Below, in pieces: positions 8,644-16,111 of a DNA stretch of 64,000 nt. Source of the DNA: JACDAE01 sp963717195. Its GTDB lineage: Bacteria; Chloroflexota; Ktedonobacteria; Ktedonobacterales; Ktedonobacteraceae. Position 1 is the first letter of the stretch, and each line of letters opens with the position of its first letter. Location: positions 310,001 through 374,000 of the forward strand of contig CAVQVR010000021.1 in NCBI GenBank assembly GCA_963717195.1, read 5' to 3'. The position numbers were made by a program, and so were the translations under genes. Below the pieces are notes generated by a model. That model had not been told where the DNA came from. It saw only the letters and a list, made by a program, of their open reading frames with translations, and made no database searches.

Positions 8644-9413
8644 AGTCCCATCTCCTTTTGTAGTTGCTCTTTGACTACAGTCAGGTATTGTTGAAAAAAC
8701 TGTGTTAATAAGATCCTTATTTCCTGTAATGTACTGGCTGAGACAGGCTCATCCGGCTCAAACATACGTCGAACCGTTTCGGCCAGAACTTCCACAGCCT
8801 CCTCAAGAGATATGGTATGCTGCTCCGGTAAATACCCATCTACAGTCATAAAGCCCATAACGATAGCCGTATATGTATACATCTGGGTAGGGATGCTCAT
8901 ATCGGTGCGTACCATTCCCTTACCTCTCAGCATTTCAAAAAGGCCATTTGAGGCCACTAACTTACTCTGAATGAGTTGTGATAGCAATGCGTTATCGCTA
9001 TGCAATAATTCGCCCAATATTTCGCTATCACCCAGATACAAAGCTTTGATGAGAGGGCGGCTCATAGAAACATAGATCGAATGCTTCGTCAGGTTATGCA
9101 GTAGAAACCCCTCTGGATCATTCTCCATGCGCTCCTGCATCTCGCTGGCTGCATCCAATCCTTCACGCAGGAAAAGCGCTACAAACAGATCCTCTCGATT
9201 CTTCCAGTGCAGATAGATCGTGCCCTTCGCTACTTTGGCCTGCTTTGCAATATCGTCAATGGTGGTCTTTTTATAGCCCCAGCGCTGCACCAGTTCGCCA
9301 GCGGCATCCAGGATACGATGAGCACGCTCCTGCCGCTTTGATCGCTCCTCACCCTGCGAAAATCGCTCCATTCTCTGGTCTTGAGCCGACAATCTTATAC
9401 CTCCTCTTTCCAT
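8640..9413 (-). CDS. TetR-family transcriptional regulator
   Basis: This 257-residue protein has the TetR N-terminal HTH at about residues 30-76: RILDAAGELVQRWGYKKTTIDDIAKQAKVAKGTIYLHWKNREDLF. A long helical ligand-binding domain follows. It heads the operon with the ABC ATPase and permease and overlaps the ATPase start by four bases. This is the classic arrangement of a local repressor controlling an efflux pump. The promoter region has TGACTAGA-type repeats next to the -10 box that could be its operator. The ligand is unknown. Confidence 0.92.
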   Translation of the reverse strand: MERGGIRLSAQDQRMERFSQGEERSKRQERAHRILDAAGELVQRWGYKKTTIDDIAKQAKVAKGTIYLHWKNREDLFVALFLREGLDAASEMQERMENDPEGFLLHNLTKHSIYVSMSRPLIKALYLGDSEILGELLHSDNALLSQLIQSKLVASNGLFEMLRGKGMVRTDMSIPTQMYTYTAIVMGFMTVDGYLPEQHTISLEEAVEVLAETVRRMFEPDEPVSASTLQEIRILLTQFFQQYLTVVKEQLQKEMGL

Positions 9414-9425
9414 TTTGAACGCTTT

Positions 9426-9494
9426 GACTAATTAATACTTTCTAGTCATTTATCCATCTAGTCATAATTATAATGATGGGATGAGAAAAGTCAA
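9426..9494 (-). promoter_or_regulatory. tetR operon promoter with candidate TetR operators
   Basis: On the minus strand TTGACT (9494-9489), a 16-base spacer and TATAAT (9472-9467) form a strong promoter. Directly after the -10 box, ATGACTAGA occurs twice (9465-9457 and 9449-9441). TTGACTAAT on the plus strand (9425-9433) gives an inverted partner. Repeats placed between the -10 box and the start codon suit autorepression by the TetR protein; binding is inferred. Confidence 0.6.
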
Positions 9495-9559
9495 GCCTCT
9501 CTCAACTGACATCTCCTCATAATAGCTTCATGGTAGATGTCAGTTGAGAGAGGCTTGAC
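9490..9559. repeat. 25-bp perfect inverted repeat at the tetR promoter
   Basis: Arms 9490-9514 and 9535-9559 are exact complements around a 20-base centre. The outer end (CTCTCTCAACTGACA) resembles the terminal repeat of the MITE at 12446-12564 (CTCTCTCACCGACA), but I see no target duplication. The left arm supplies most of the -35 box of the tetR promoter. Confidence 0.75.
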
Positions 9560-9628
9560 TATTATAGATGCAGCAGTCACAATGTCAAAGGTGGGAATTG
9601 CAATAGAGTAAAAGGGTACTCAATATAC

Positions 9629-9753
9629 ATGAAAGTTCGTGAGGTGATGAAATTGCTCGAAACTGACGGATGGTATTACGTTCATACAAAAGGAGATCAT
9701 CGACAGTAAAACATCTGATAAAACGGGGTCGTGTTACTTATGTACCTGGATAA
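9629..9753 (+). pseudogene. Decayed hicA toxin gene
   Basis: ATG 9629 opens MKVREVMKLLETDGWYYVHTKGDHRQ, the typical N-terminal half of HicA with its catalytic His (KGDH), and stops at 9707-9709. One base further on, another frame continues KHLIKRGRVTYVPG, the expected HicA core. A third frame then reads DNLPGGTRGAMYR, like the HicA C-terminus. At least two frame changes separate these pieces, so no full toxin (normally about 60 residues) can be made. It lies directly before an intact hicB. Confidence 0.75.
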
Positions 9754-9778
9754 TTTACCGGGAGGCACCAGAGGAGCA

Positions 9779-10009
9779 ATGTATCGTCTCTTGATCATTA
9801 TCGAAGAAGGCGAGCATAACTACAGCACATATGTCCCAGACCTTCCAGGCTGTGTTGCCACCGGGCACACACGCGAAGAGGTTGAAAAGAACATGCGTGA
9901 AGCTATCGTTCTACATTTAGAGGGTATGGTCGAAGATCAGGAACCCATTCCTACATCGCATACTAGCGCAGAGTATATTGATGTATCGCTTCCGCATTCA
10001 GCAGCCTGA
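9779..10009 (+). CDS. hicB: HicB-family antitoxin
   Basis: This 76-residue protein has the HicB partial RNase-H-like fold: YRLLIIIEEGEHNYSTYVPDLPGCVATGHTREEVEKNMREAIVLHLEGM. In type II HicAB systems it binds and blocks the HicA mRNA interferase. No DNA-binding domain is visible at the C-terminus, so autoregulation may be weak. The start is ATG 9779, preceded by GAGGAG; an earlier frame opening runs into the hicA remnant. The toxin partner upstream is frameshifted, so this is an orphan antitoxin. Confidence 0.85.
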   Translation: MYRLLIIIEEGEHNYSTYVPDLPGCVATGHTREEVEKNMREAIVLHLEGMVEDQEPIPTSHTSAEYIDVSLPHSAA

Positions 10010-10279
10010 TAGAGCTACATTATCAAAACCACGATCAGTGATTCAGGGCGTGCGCTGGTTTATTTTGATATGAACTGAGCTCTATATCAATTTGTCAGTT
10101 CGTGTCTGACATCTCCCTCTAACTCAAGAAAGGCTTTCCTCCAATTTTGTGAAGGCTGACCCCTCCCAACAAGTTATGAGTGGATCTCAGTGTTGGTCCG
10201 TTGGCTCTTTGTTCCTCTGTACAATGTCGTACAATACCCACAACACACTAGTTGGCAACACACAGCAAGGAGCATATTG

Positions 10280-12409
10280 ATGGCTGATACACATACAGGT
10301 TCCCATAAGCACACCAATCGCCTCAGCAACGAGACGAGCCCATATCTGTTACAACACGCCCATAATCCCGTCGATTGGTATCCCTGGGGTGAGGAGGCAT
10401 TACATAAAGCCCAACAGGAAGATAAACCAATTCTGCTCAGCATCGGGTATTCCGCCTGTCACTGGTGCCATGTGATGGAGCGCGAATCCTTTGAGAACGA
10501 GGAGATCGCGTCGTTTATGAATACTCATTTTGTTCCTATTAAGGTGGATCGCGAAGAACGGCCTGACCTCGACACTATCTATATGCAGGCAGTCCAGGCT
10601 ATGACGCGCCAGGGTGGCTGGCCGATGACGATGTTCCTGACCCCTGACGGACGCCCCTTCTACGGCGGCACCTATTTTCCGCCTCGTGATCGTCAATATG
10701 GCAGCCAGGTCATGCCCGGCTTCCCTCGCATTATGCAAAGCGTTGTCCAGTTCTATGAACAGCAACGCGAGACCGTCGAGGAACAGGCCAATCAGCTTGC
10801 CGACTACCTACAACAACACAGCGAAGCTCCTATTCGTGGCAAAGGCGCTATCACTACAGAGACACCTCTCGATCTACTCGCCGCCGCCAGTCGCGAACTC
10901 AGCGCCAATTTTGATCCAGTACATGGTGGCTTTAAAGGCGCTCCTAAGTTCCCTAATACGATGGCGCTGGAGGTTCTGCTGCGGGTGCACCTGCATCGTC
11001 TCAAAGGCGAACTTCCTACCGAGCAATCAACGGAATATAGCGAACTGGAGGTCGTCGAGGCGTCGCTACAACATATGGCAAATGGTGGCATCTACGATCA
11101 GTTAGGCGGTGGTTTTCATCGCTATTCGGTAGACGACGAGTGGCTGGTGCCACATTTTGAGAAGATGCTGTATGATAATGCTCTACTTAGCCGTATCTAC
11201 CTGCACACCTATCTCGTGACGAATAAGCCGTTCTATAGTCGCATCGTTGAAGAGACGCTCAATTACATTATGCGCGAGATGACCTCTCCGGAAGGTGGCT
11301 TCTATTCCACACAGGATGCCGATAGCGAGGGCGAAGAGGGCAAATTCTTCACCTGGACTGCTGAGGAGGTTAAACACCTGCTACCGTCCGAGATTGCGCC
11401 ACACTTTATGCAATACTATGATATAACGCCGCAAGGCAACTTTGAGGATAAAAATATTCTGCATGTCGCTCAGGATGTGCAAAAAGTTGCCGATGACGCT
11501 CAGATCAGCCTGGATGAATTGCAGAGCCGCCTGGCGCTTGGGCGTAAGATTCTCTTTACAACTCGTGAATACCGCGTGAAACCGGGCCGCGATGAAAAGA
11601 TCCTCACCGCATGGAACGGTCTGATGTTACGTAGCTTTGCTGAGGCGGGACGCTATCTGAATCGTCCCGATTACCTGCAAGCCGCCATCAACAATGCCAG
11701 CTTCTTACTCACTGCTCTACGCAAAGATAGCCGCCTGTTGCGCACCTATAAAGAAGGTCATGCTCACCTGAATGGCTATCTGGAAGATTATACTTTCCTG
11801 GCCGATGGACTCTTAGCCCTCTACGAAGCTACTTTCGATGTGCGCTGGTTTAATGAGGCACGCACGCTGATTGATCAGGCCATCACACTCTTCGCCGACG
11901 AACAGAACGGTGGCTTCTTCGATACTGGAAACGACCACGAGACGCTGATCACGCGTCCGAAAGATATTATGGATAACGCCACTCCAGCTGGCAATAGCGT
12001 CGCCGTCGATGTCCTGTTGCGCCTGGCGGCTTTCACTGGTGAGGCCTCCTATCGTGAACGAGCCGATGAGTATCTGCAACCGCTTGCTAACCTGATGGCC
12101 GAGCATCCACAATCGTTCGGTCATGCCCTTGGTGCACTGGACTTCGCCGTCTCACCCGCCAAAGAATTCGCGATTCTCGGCAATCCCCGTACAGCCGACG
12201 CACGTGAGCTACTGGAAGTCATTAACAACCATTATCTGCCCAATAGTGTGCTCGCCTGCTCTGCACCTGAGAATAGCCAGGCCATTCAGAGCATTGCGTT
12301 GTTGGCTGATCGGCCTCAAAAAGGAGGCAAGGCAACAGCGTATGTCTGTCAGAACTTTGCCTGTCAGGCACCTGTGAATGAAGCAGGAGAACTGGAACGG
12401 TTATTGTAA
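10280..12409 (+). CDS. DUF255 thioredoxin-domain protein (YyaL/SSP411 family)
   Basis: This 709-residue protein begins with NRLSNETSPYLLQHAHNPVDWYPWGEEAL, the hallmark of the family, then a thioredoxin-like domain with SACHWCHVMERESFEN (a CHWC active-site-like motif) and GGWPMTMFLTPDGRPFYGGTYFPP. The rest is an (alpha/alpha) toroid resembling N-acyl-glucosamine 2-epimerase or six-hairpin glycosidase folds (HFEKMLYDNALL, DYTFLADGLLALYEAT). The biochemical role of the family is not established. The start is ATG 10280, with AAGGAG about nine bases upstream. The open frame extends 90 bases further 5' without a comparable site. It appears monocistronic. Confidence 0.92.
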   Translation: MADTHTGSHKHTNRLSNETSPYLLQHAHNPVDWYPWGEEALHKAQQEDKPILLSIGYSACHWCHVMERESFENEEIASFMNTHFVPIKVDREERPDLDTIYMQAVQAMTRQGGWPMTMFLTPDGRPFYGGTYFPPRDRQYGSQVMPGFPRIMQSVVQFYEQQRETVEEQANQLADYLQQHSEAPIRGKGAITTETPLDLLAAASRELSANFDPVHGGFKGAPKFPNTMALEVLLRVHLHRLKGELPTEQSTEYSELEVVEASLQHMANGGIYDQLGGGFHRYSVDDEWLVPHFEKMLYDNALLSRIYLHTYLVTNKPFYSRIVEETLNYIMREMTSPEGGFYSTQDADSEGEEGKFFTWTAEEVKHLLPSEIAPHFMQYYDITPQGNFEDKNILHVAQDVQKVADDAQISLDELQSRLALGRKILFTTREYRVKPGRDEKILTAWNGLMLRSFAEAGRYLNRPDYLQAAINNASFLLTALRKDSRLLRTYKEGHAHLNGYLEDYTFLADGLLALYEATFDVRWFNEARTLIDQAITLFADEQNGGFFDTGNDHETLITRPKDIMDNATPAGNSVAVDVLLRLAAFTGEASYRERADEYLQPLANLMAEHPQSFGHALGALDFAVSPAKEFAILGNPRTADARELLEVINNHYLPNSVLACSAPENSQAIQSIALLADRPQKGGKATAYVCQNFACQAPVNEAGELERLL

Positions 12410-12436
12410 CCCATAGGAGCTTGTAAACGGCGCCCC

Positions 12437-12573
12437 TACATCAGTGCTCTCTCACCGACACTTTTTAGGGCATGTAAAACGCGAAAAACTGTAGGGACGC
12501 GATAAATCGGGTCTCTACGGTACTTACGCATTGTATTGGTTCTAAAAAGTGTCGGTGAGAGAGCTACATCAGT
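12437..12573. mobile_element. 119-bp MITE with 23-bp terminal inverted repeats and 9-bp target duplication
   Basis: The element spans 12446-12564. Its ends (12446-12468 and 12542-12564) are perfect 23-bp inverted repeats starting GCTCTCTCACCGACAC. It is flanked on both sides by the same nonamer TACATCAGT (12437-12445 and 12565-12573), a textbook target-site duplication. It has no coding capacity, so it must move with a transposase supplied elsewhere. Its centre holds a GTAGGGAC palindrome. It lies downstream of the DUF255 gene. Confidence 0.9.
12491..12518. repeat. GTAGGGAC imperfect palindrome inside the MITE
   Basis: GTAGGGACGCGAT, two bases, then ATCGGGTCTCTAC: 11 of 13 positions pair. 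The core CGATAAATCG is shared with the longer copy at 23914-23985. It is a member of the interspersed palindrome family carried inside a transposable element. Confidence 0.7.
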
Positions 12574-12753
12574 GGGAACGTATTCTCCATGAGGTGAGGA
12601 TGTAATGGCGGGACATGAGGTGCATGTAAATCAGCCCCCATCCGATCATCGTGTAGGGGCTACGCTTTGTGCCCACCACCGACCATGCACTCTTGATTTT
12701 GTACGTCCACATAACCTGTCAAAGATGTCAGGGAAAAGAGCTGCATTATCTGA

Positions 12754-13596
12754 TCAATGCGCTGACACTGTCGGTGTGGGAATTGGTGTTACCGTTGGCA
12801 TCGGAGCCGGAAACACAGTGGGTGGTGGTGTCGGAGCCAAGCTTGGCGCTGGCGTCGAAGTCGGCATTGGAAATCCGCTGGAATTACAGGTCTGCTCATT
12901 TCCCACACAATTAGCCAGTTCTAGTTGCCAGGAGCTGTTTTTAGCAACTATAATATTGATTTTTTCCAACACATAAGCTCCTTTCCATACATCAATTACA
13001 CCATTAGATACCGAACGGCAAGTTGCTCCCAATCCGATTTTACCAATAACAAGATTTACATTCCCTTCTCCTGCACAGATAAAATATGCTCCTAAAGCAT
13101 ATTTTGATTTTAAATGCAAATTTTGAATATCAGTACTTCCCTTTCCCTTGAAAGTTGCTAGAATCTTCCAGTCGGGGCCATATATAGAGGTAGATACGGG
13201 AGTTATTGTTCCTCCACTAGCAGATATGTGTGAGTTACCTGATCCACCAGTGTTGCTCTGATAAACACGTGTTACTTCAAACAAGAGCGAACCAATAATC
13301 AATGCGGCAACGATACTCGCGGCCAGTATATTGAGGTATCGTACTTTTTTATGCGCAATAGGAACGTGCATACTATTCATAGTTTGAAACCTTTCTTGCT
13401 GCGTTTTTCTCATTAATTGTCTAGTAGGCTGTATAGAGTTGAAACTAGAACTGTGTTCTGTTGCAAGCAAGCGATTGCGTATACGTTCAAGAGATTGAGC
13501 TTCATCAACAGGTGTATACATGTGCTCCAGGTCTTGTAACATAGCCTGATTGCGTACATCCGCCTCTTCGGGAGTAAGCTTTTCATGATCTGCCAT
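12754..13596 (-). CDS. Anti-sigma-factor-like membrane protein
   Basis: This 280-residue protein has a cytoplasmic N-terminal region (MADHEKLTPEEADVRNQAMLQDLEHMY), one transmembrane helix (LNILAASIVAALIIGSLLF) and an extracytoplasmic domain. It ends in a Pro/Thr-rich tail of TPxP repeats. There is no zinc-binding HxxxCxxC anti-sigma motif. Its position supports an anti-sigma role: it starts 14 bases inside the 3' end of the ECF sigma gene. The start is ATG 13596, with GGGAGAA upstream; frame openings further upstream run through the sigma gene. The signal it senses is unknown. Confidence 0.7.
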   Translation of the reverse strand: MADHEKLTPEEADVRNQAMLQDLEHMYTPVDEAQSLERIRNRLLATEHSSSFNSIQPTRQLMRKTQQERFQTMNSMHVPIAHKKVRYLNILAASIVAALIIGSLLFEVTRVYQSNTGGSGNSHISASGGTITPVSTSIYGPDWKILATFKGKGSTDIQNLHLKSKYALGAYFICAGEGNVNLVIGKIGLGATCRSVSNGVIDVWKGAYVLEKINIIVAKNSSWQLELANCVGNEQTCNSSGFPMPTSTPAPSLAPTPPPTVFPAPMPTVTPIPTPTVSAH

Positions 13597-14155
13597 AATC
13601 TTTATTCTCCCTATCATGTGAAAAATAGTTCGTCCGCAAGAGGGCAAGGGTGCGCGAGAGCAATTGGCGCAACGCATCCTCGCGTTTGTTCAGCAAAATA
13701 GCTATCTCGGCAAAGCGTAGACCGCGACCAAAGCGCAGTTGCAACAGATGCTGCTGCAATTCAGGCAAGGTACTAATCGCCGAGTGCAATTGTCGATATC
13801 GCTCCTGGCGCAACGCTATATATTCAGGAGATCGATTCTCATCTTCGTACAGCCGCTCAGCCACGTTCTCTAAAGCCACAACAGGATGGCGCTGCGTACG
13901 CCGATAGATGTCAACCAGCTTGTTACTGGCAACTCTACGCAGCCACATCAACTGTTCCTGAGCACTCAATCCCACCAGATTCTCATGCTCTAATGCAGCT
14001 ACAAAGACCTCTAGCGTCACATCCTCAGCATCTTCAGGTGAAGAGAGATGCAGCCGCACATACGCAAAGATGACATGGGCATAGCGATCATAGAGCTCCG
14101 TAGTAGCGTTTTCGTCAACCTCCATAATGGACTCGTCTGATTTTTGAAATTGCAT
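13583..14155 (-). CDS. ECF RNA polymerase sigma factor
   Basis: This 190-residue protein has sigma region 2 (ELYDRYAHVIFAYVRLHLSSPEDAEDVTLEVFVAAL, then WLRRVASNKLVDIYRR) and region 4 (AISTLPELQQHLLQLRFGRGLRFAEIAILLNKREDALRQLLSRTLALLR). The length and domain order are those of group 4 sigma factors. The start is ATG 14155, preceded by AGAGAA. The next gene overlaps it and encodes a membrane protein that probably holds it inactive until an external signal arrives. Confidence 0.9.
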   Translation of the reverse strand: MQFQKSDESIMEVDENATTELYDRYAHVIFAYVRLHLSSPEDAEDVTLEVFVAALEHENLVGLSAQEQLMWLRRVASNKLVDIYRRTQRHPVVALENVAERLYEDENRSPEYIALRQERYRQLHSAISTLPELQQHLLQLRFGRGLRFAEIAILLNKREDALRQLLSRTLALLRTNYFSHDRENKDYGRS

Positions 14156-14286
14156 ATTCTCTTTTCTGTCGCTATTCAGGATAGCCTTCCCCGTAAGGCT
14201 TCATATTGTTTATCGTTGAGGGTATAAAAATGTGACGTAACTATGCAGGGTGCCAGAAAAGTTACTGGCTCAATGGCAATTTCCCC

Positions 14287-14670
14287 ATGAACTACAAAGT
14301 GGAAGTTCAGATCAAACTCAATGGCCCTAATAATAGCTGCACAGGCTTTACAACGCGTAGGGTTAGCCAGGGAGGAGGTTATGGCTTCTTCATCAGCTCG
14401 GATGGTACATGGTATATCATACAATATGACAACGTCAGCGGAAGCCCTTATGTCTTGAGAAAAGGCGAGGTGACTCAGCGTTCATCATATACAATAGAAG
14501 CTATGTCCAATGGCTCCCTACAAAGTCTTTCACCCGACTGTGTTCAGGTAATGTCAGTAAACACTACGACATTCACGACAACAGACCATATTGATCTTTC
14601 TATGTATACCGACCAGGACATGGAAGGAACCGTTGTTTTCTCGAACTTTGTTTTCACACCACTGCCCTGA
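14287..14670 (+). CDS. Beta-sandwich domain remnant, probably truncated
   Basis: The frame gives 127 residues from ATG 14287, but the open frame already begins at 14236 after a TGA. The upstream residues (NYAGCQKSYWLNGNFPMNYK) look like continuous protein without a start codon or ribosome site. The segments GGGYGFFISSDGTWYII, RSSYTIEAMSNGSLQS and DMEGTVVFSNFVFTPLP match the LamG/laminin-like beta-sandwich seen at the end of larger bacterial surface proteins or kinases. It is most likely the 3' remnant of a longer gene. Confidence 0.45.
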   Translation: MNYKVEVQIKLNGPNNSCTGFTTRRVSQGGGYGFFISSDGTWYIIQYDNVSGSPYVLRKGEVTQRSSYTIEAMSNGSLQSLSPDCVQVMSVNTTTFTTTDHIDLSMYTDQDMEGTVVFSNFVFTPLP

Positions 14671-14749
14671 AGAACTTCCACCATGGCAAGGGCTTCAATA
14701 CTTCCCTTGCCATATCCAGAAACGCACTGATCACAGGCGATATCCATCT

Positions 14750-15823
14750 CTACCCTTGCGCATCCACAAATTCAGTGAATAGCGCCAGCACCTCAACGGG
14801 CTTTTCAACATGCGACGAGTGACCACAATTCGCTAGAGCAACTTCACGATATTGACCACCATTTGCCCGATATCGATCCAGCACATTGCGCACCTGCGCC
14901 TTCATAGGTTGGGGAGGATAAACCTCTTCTCCAGGCCAACCTGGCACAAATCCTAATTGCCCGAGATACCCAAAATCGAACAACGAGGTATCTGAAACGA
15001 TCTGATCGTCAACGCCATAAATCCACAGAACAGGCAGCTTAACATTGATCGTCGCGAAATCACTCTGATTCAAATACTTAGGCGCGAGTGCGTTATTAAC
15101 GCCATGTACCCCCGGCGCAACATCAGGCCAGTTGGAAGAAGGCACCATATCGCCAGGATAATTGCCAGGCGTTATTTTAGTGGAGAGAATAGAAGTTACG
15201 TAAATCTCTTCACGATCAGGAAGCGCACGGAATGGTGGCTTGAAATAAAAGGTGTTCATAACAGTACGTGGCGAATTTTGATCACTGCCCCGGTCTCCCC
15301 GTTCTATACGCTGCACAAAATCTGGATTGGCCGTACCACCACCACTTCCAGCAAAATCGGGCCATGTCGGCGTTCCATCAGCATCCTTCGTGCCGCCAAA
15401 ACCAAACGGCGAACCAGGAGCAAGCAAAGTGAGAGAACGTAGCAGTTCTGGATAGTCGATGGCATATTGCATTACGACGTTTCCACCTAACGACCAACCC
15501 AATAAATGGAATGGAGGCAGAGCAAGGGCACGCACAAAGGCGGCCAGATCATCCGCATAATCGCGCACTCCACGCATCGCATCAACCGGGAGCGTCTCAC
15601 TATCACCATACCCACGCATATCCGGAGCATAGATTCTGTAGCGTGCCTGAAATGCTAGATCCAGCATCAGATCCTGGAAGAAAAGCGACGAAGAAGCATT
15701 ACCATGAACCAGGACAAGCGGAGTAGAACCGCTACCAGCTTCAAGATAGGCCACCGTCAAACGCTCTGTCTTCACCGTATTCTGCACAATACCAGGCAGG
15801 AACTTCGTTGTACTCATGCTCAC
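14750..15823 (-). CDS. Alpha/beta-hydrolase
   Basis: The protein has about 357 residues and the alpha/beta-hydrolase fold. The oxyanion region is LVLVHGNASSS. The nucleophile elbow GWSLGG places Ser in the centre. The acid is probably Asp in LWIYGVDDQIVSD, and the base is His in NCGHSSHVEKP near the end. There is no signal peptide. The substrate (ester, epoxide or haloalkane) cannot be told. GTG 15823 is preferred, with AGGAG seven bases upstream. ATG 15829 is only one base from that site, and ATG 15817 is also possible. It stands alone on the minus strand. Confidence 0.88.
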   Translation of the reverse strand: MSMSTTKFLPGIVQNTVKTERLTVAYLEAGSGSTPLVLVHGNASSSLFFQDLMLDLAFQARYRIYAPDMRGYGDSETLPVDAMRGVRDYADDLAAFVRALALPPFHLLGWSLGGNVVMQYAIDYPELLRSLTLLAPGSPFGFGGTKDADGTPTWPDFAGSGGGTANPDFVQRIERGDRGSDQNSPRTVMNTFYFKPPFRALPDREEIYVTSILSTKITPGNYPGDMVPSSNWPDVAPGVHGVNNALAPKYLNQSDFATINVKLPVLWIYGVDDQIVSDTSLFDFGYLGQLGFVPGWPGEEVYPPQPMKAQVRNVLDRYRANGGQYREVALANCGHSSHVEKPVEVLALFTEFVDAQG

Positions 15824-16027
15824 AAGCATTCTCCTGTTCTCAATAGTACGCCCACAATATACAGAACAAAACTGGCAAGGGAATCAATCTCTCCATGGAG
15901 ATATAGCATCTGATCTCTAGCTACTTATATCATAAAAAGGGAGCAACCCGAAATGACGATTTATAATAGTGCTTTGCCGTGCAAAAGAGCGCAAAATCAC
16001 TCCATTTTCTAGTTTCTCATACAGGGG

Positions 16028-16079
16028 GATACTCAAAACGATAGAGCATCCATCTGGCATTCTATTGCTTTTGAGTATC
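16028..16079. terminator. Hairpin with T-tract between hydrolase and DUF4129 genes
   Basis: GATACTCAAAA (16028-16038) pairs exactly with TTTTGAGTATC (16069-16079), followed on the plus strand by seven T's. Inner bases CGATAGA/TCTATTG nearly extend the stem. The T-tract suits plus-strand transcripts, yet no plus-strand gene ends nearby; it may protect the end of the minus-strand DUF4129 transcript. Confidence 0.45.
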
Positions 16080-16111
16080 TTTTTTTAACGCGAAGAAAGC
16101 GCTTTAAAACA

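Noticed and set aside
9490..9559. Second MITE with target duplication
   Set aside because: The inverted arms are perfect, but the outside flanks do not form a direct repeat at any tested boundary, so only an inverted repeat is called.
10085..10160. Another copy of the MITE end (CTGACATCTCC)
   Set aside because: Only an 11-base match without an inverted partner; probably chance or a fragment too short to call.
12605..12976. Plus-strand frame of 123 codons with Gly/Val repeats
   Set aside because: It is the complement of the Pro/Thr-rich tail of the anti-sigma-like protein; no independent support.
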